From contig ADBE01000132.1 in the NCBI GenBank assembly GCA_000176735.1, positions 1 through 32,022 of the forward strand: DNA of 32,022 bases. The letters run 5' to 3'. Origin of the DNA: Neisseria polysaccharea ATCC 43768 (GTDB taxonomy: Bacteria; Pseudomonadota; Gammaproteobacteria; Burkholderiales; Neisseriaceae). The notes under the pieces were generated by a model. That model was not told where the DNA came from. It worked only from the letters and a program-made list of their open reading frames with translations, and did no database searches. Positions 30,291-32,022 of the stretch are shown here, piece by piece (positions within the stretch are counted from its first letter, which is position 1; every line of letters starts with the position of its first letter). Position numbers and translations under genes: made by a program.

Positions 30291-31970
30291 TTAATAGCCT
30301 CTATTTTTGTAGTTATATTTTAACAATCCATTATCTGCCAATACACGGCAGGCTTTTGATTCATCGAAACTTTGGGCGATTTCATCGGCAAAGACACGGC
30401 GGATTACCCATAATTCCAATTTCTCCCCCTCCTGTTTCCTATATCCTGCATGGTCTCTATTGGTGCTTTTATCGCTCCATTCCATAAACCGCGTGCCTAA
30501 TGCGTACTGGGCGATAAAATCTTCTGCCTGCTCAATGATTCGGCGGTCTTCGTGTTTTCCTGCTCCGTTGGCTTCCAGCCATTCGTCAAAGCATTGTTTC
30601 ACGCCTGCCATGCCTACGCCTACGGGCAAACCAGTAACAGGGGCGGCAAGTTCCAAAGCAGCGGCGGCGATAGCAAAGCGTTTCGCTACTCTTCGCGCTT
30701 GTCCTGATAATTCGGGAATGGTTGCCATAAATGCGGCTATGCGCTCTGTTGCCTGCTGCTTGGCTTGTTCTAGGTCGTCTAAAAGCTGTCGGATAAATAG
30801 TCTTCCTGCCGTTCCGTGATATTTTTCTGCTGATTGGGCGATATGCTCACTCAACAATGCGCCGTCTTCAAATCCGTGTAAGGTGTCGTAAATGCCGTAT
30901 TGCGCGGCGGCTCTGATACTGGGTAAACGGGCTGCTTGTCCTGCGTTCCAATCGCCCTTATGGTGCTTCAAGATGGAATCGGGGGTCTTTTCGTCGGTGG
31001 AAAACATCATCACTTTCCAGCGGGTCAAAGCACGGTTTCCGCCTTGTTTTGCGCCTTGCACTTTGTTGATACCGTTCATAACGCTATAAACAGTATCGCC
31101 GATAACGTGCGGGCTTGCTTGTCCTATTTCGTCCAACACCAGCAAGCCATCATTACGGGCGGCGGCTGTGTTGGAAAAGCCTATTTTCGTACCGCTCCAA
31201 GACAACAGGCTACCAGATGGTTTGCCCCATACGCTCAAGGCTACTTTTGCGGCTGTGGTTTTACCGTCTGAAGAATCGCCCATTAGGTGGAAGCCCCCCG
31301 ATTCTTCGTTTAACAGGGAAAGTAACGGGGCGGCAAATGAAGCCCCTAAAGCAAGGCATAGACGGCTATTCCCTGCCGCGTATCGGGCTATGTTTTGTTG
31401 CCAGTCGGTAAGCTCTCCGTTTGGCTGATATGCCTTTGCTTGGCTGGTGTCTCCGTTATAGATAATGGCGGGGCCTTTGTCGGTCGCCGTGATGGTTTCC
31501 CCGCTAGGCATGATGTAGGTGTCTTTGTGCCAGCCTGCGCGGTCGGTAATGGTGTAAATATCGCCGCCGCCCTGTGTCTGCAAATAGTCGGAAAGCCGTT
31601 CACGCTTAACCTTGCCTGATAGGATGTCTATACCGTACTGCCCCAATCTTGCCCAGCACTGCCCTGTTACGATTTCGCCTTTGGGGATGGCGGCGGTTTT
31701 GGTTCGCCGTGTGTTAGCGTCCTGCCAGCGTATTACGCGGTAATATGCGCCGTCGTTGTCCGTGCCCCTGCCTATGATGTCGATGGGGGATGACAGTTTT
31801 ACCGGCGTGGCTTCCTGCGTGTTGCCCTCCCTGTCGGTCTTAACGCCGATATACCACACGCCCGAACTGTCCACGTCGTAGCGCGGCTGTGCAAACGGCG
31901 CGGCAAATTCCGACATATCGCCCAATGGGGCGGTTTCTTCTGTGAACTTCGGCTTTACTTCTTTACACAT
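30291..31970 (-). CDS. DUF927-domain helicase/primase-like ATPase, premature stop
   Basis: 559 aa. DUF927 domain over about residues 85-400, with Walker A GDSSDGKTTAAK (231-242) and Walker B LLVLDEIGQA (276-285). Proteins of this type are replication ATPases of phages, satellites and integrated elements. ATG 31970 follows AGGAGA. The frame stops at TAA 30291-30293, but the same frame then continues HQRKGNGWFHVLTPDMELDD to TGA 30228-30230; FHVLTP is the kind of C-terminus such proteins have. One CAA-to-TAA change would explain it, removing 21 residues after the ATPase core. Activity may persist. No N-terminal primase domain is present; it may be encoded separately upstream. Confidence 0.8.
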   Translation of the reverse strand: MCKEVKPKFTEETAPLGDMSEFAAPFAQPRYDVDSSGVWYIGVKTDREGNTQEATPVKLSSPIDIIGRGTDNDGAYYRVIRWQDANTRRTKTAAIPKGEIVTGQCWARLGQYGIDILSGKVKRERLSDYLQTQGGGDIYTITDRAGWHKDTYIMPSGETITATDKGPAIIYNGDTSQAKAYQPNGELTDWQQNIARYAAGNSRLCLALGASFAAPLLSLLNEESGGFHLMGDSSDGKTTAAKVALSVWGKPSGSLLSWSGTKIGFSNTAAARNDGLLVLDEIGQASPHVIGDTVYSVMNGINKVQGAKQGGNRALTRWKVMMFSTDEKTPDSILKHHKGDWNAGQAARLPSIRAAAQYGIYDTLHGFEDGALLSEHIAQSAEKYHGTAGRLFIRQLLDDLEQAKQQATERIAAFMATIPELSGQARRVAKRFAIAAAALELAAPVTGLPVGVGMAGVKQCFDEWLEANGAGKHEDRRIIEQAEDFIAQYALGTRFMEWSDKSTNRDHAGYRKQEGEKLELWVIRRVFADEIAQSFDESKACRVLADNGLLKYNYKNRGY

Positions 31971-32006
31971 AGTGTTAAAATCTCCTGTATGGGTTTGGTT
32001 GCCTTT

Positions 32007-32020
32007 CGCGGTTTTCCGCG
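32007..32020. other. Small hairpin at window end
   Basis: CGCGG-TTTT-CCGCG, just upstream of the DUF927 ribosome site (AGGAGA, 31981-31986). Probably in the end of the preceding gene or its spacer, which lies outside the window. Confidence 0.35.
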
Positions 32021-32022
32021 TT

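Overview
The window is a Neisseria chromosome segment, most likely N. meningitidis or a very close relative. The neisserial DNA uptake sequence (DUS, ATGCCGTCTGAA) occurs dozens of times, often as inverted pairs that act as terminators. There are three short Correia elements (CREE), IS1106-like and IS1016 remnants, and silent two-partner-secretion (TpsA-type) C-terminal cassettes. Species is inferred from these marks, not proven.

Region 1 (1-5911) is a decayed polymorphic-toxin locus. An IS5-family (IS1106-like) element cuts into a toxin C-terminal tip that is followed by a DUF6572 immunity gene. Then come two broken immunity-type genes, a long TpsA-like cassette (conserved alanine-rich segment, degenerate VENN motif, unrecognised toxin domain) with a membrane-anchored immunity candidate, a second toxin-tip/immunity pair, a third fragment of the conserved segment, and an IS1016 scrap that runs into the 3' end of mutY. 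Nearly every long frame here is interrupted by single-base indels, mostly in homopolymers.

Region 2 (5898-17926) is housekeeping: mutY, a zinc alcohol dehydrogenase, and the Entner-Doudoroff/hexose cluster. eda and edd lie on the minus strand and zwf-pgl-glk-hexR-pgi on the plus strand. The divergent edd/zwf spacer carries two palindromes that fit the HexR operator, and hexR itself is encoded in the plus-strand cluster. Together these genes convert glucose and glucose-6-phosphate via 6-phosphogluconate and KDPG to pyruvate and glyceraldehyde-3-phosphate.

Region 3 (17953-23312) holds envelope genes: a LprI-like lipoprotein, an NlpC/P60 lipoprotein, a phospholipase D-family lipoprotein and a DHA2-type MFS exporter.

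Region 4 (23318-26466) is the lactate-utilisation operon lutA-lutC-lutB behind a strong Fur box. lutC carries two single-base indels that offset each other but leave a stop codon between them.

Region 5 (26553-27721) is degraded: a DUF2513 gene whose usual start codon is missing, a stop-interrupted small ORF, and a 21-base copy of the tmRNA (ssrA) 3' end followed by a terminator.

Region 6 (27722-32022) is a small integrated element, leaving the window on the right, with all genes on the minus strand: a DUF927 helicase/primase-like ATPase with a premature stop, an 11-copy 9-bp repeat cluster resembling iterons, a G-quadruplex motif, an orphan-looking HigA-type antitoxin behind a 34-codon toxin stub, and an intact RelE-type toxin/HTH antitoxin pair. 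It appears to have integrated at ssrA.
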